Positions 38,644 to 38,671 of a stretch of 38,671 bases of DNA are shown one piece after another (positions within the stretch are counted from its first letter, which is position 1; every line of letters begins with the position of its first letter). Source of the stretch: Saccharofermentans sp. GTDB lineage: Bacteria; Bacillota; Clostridia; Saccharofermentanales; Saccharofermentanaceae. Made by a program: the position numbers and the translations under genes. A model generated the notes under the pieces. It worked only from the letters and a program-made list of their open reading frames with translations, searched no databases and was not told the DNA's origin. The stretch spans positions 1 to 38,671 of the forward strand of contig JAEFBA010000015.1 of NCBI GenBank assembly GCA_016292145.1, written 5' to 3'.

Positions 38644-38671
38644 AACGTTTATATCTCAATCAAGAGAGCAA

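Overview
The window looks like chromosomal DNA of an anaerobic, Gram-positive, fibre-degrading member of the Clostridia (rumen or gut Lachnospiraceae/Oscillospiraceae type). This is inferred from a [FeFe]-hydrogenase, a CDP-glycerol transferase, BlaI/BlaR1-type regulation, strong AGGAGG-type ribosome binding sites, a surface cellulase and moderate GC. The genus cannot be fixed from the sequence alone. No rRNA, tRNA, CRISPR array, insertion sequence or phage gene was seen.

Layout. 1-660: 3' end of a [FeFe]-hydrogenase gene with a clean terminator. 786-5786: a sensor diguanylate cyclase (sugar-binding-protein-like domain plus GGDEF) convergent with a very acidic glycosyltransferase-C-like membrane protein. 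5932-7538: D-Ala-D-Ala ligase and dCMP deaminase. 7551-14904: a cell-surface group made of a membrane-anchored GH5 cellulase with a CBM-like domain, a one-TM protein with a long cytoplasmic tail, and a 1418-residue protein with an outside CBM-like domain, a Thr/Pro/Lys repeat stalk, one TM and about 1000 cytoplasmic residues ending in a long coiled coil. 14928-17540: a small lipoprotein-like peptide with four VYGPP motifs, a radical SAM/SPASM enzyme, a short-chain dehydrogenase and an SCP2-like protein. 17684-19692: a sialate-O-acetylesterase-fold protein that has lost its catalytic residues, overlapped by a two-CBS-domain protein.

19734-28164 (minus strand): an unrecognised membrane protein, then a cell-envelope polymer cluster. 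The cluster is a YidC-like domain fused to an alkaline-phosphatase/sulfatase-superfamily domain, present twice (about 920 aa each), flanking a CDP-glycerol glycerophosphotransferase-like protein. The first ~780 bp of the shared coding sequence are nearly identical between the two copies, which suggests gene conversion. 28351-29523: a CPBP protease and a zinc-ribbon/DUF4190 protein. 29662-32942: a BlaI repressor with its operators and a BlaR1-like M56 protein whose sensor is a duplicated right-handed beta-helix instead of a penicillin-binding domain. 33094-34842: an S41-type peptidase with TM segments.

34872-38671 is an AT-richer accessory end with small orphan genes on the minus strand (zinc ribbons, an ABM-like protein, a lipoprotein, a two-TM protein). 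Three of them share a repeated extended -10 promoter module; two of these modules also carry a near-identical terminator.

Best candidates for something undescribed: the VYGPP peptide/radical SAM pair next to the trans-envelope cellulose-binding proteins; the duplicated YidC-phosphotransferase fusions around a CDP-glycerol transferase; and the BlaR1-like receptor with a tandem beta-helix sensor.
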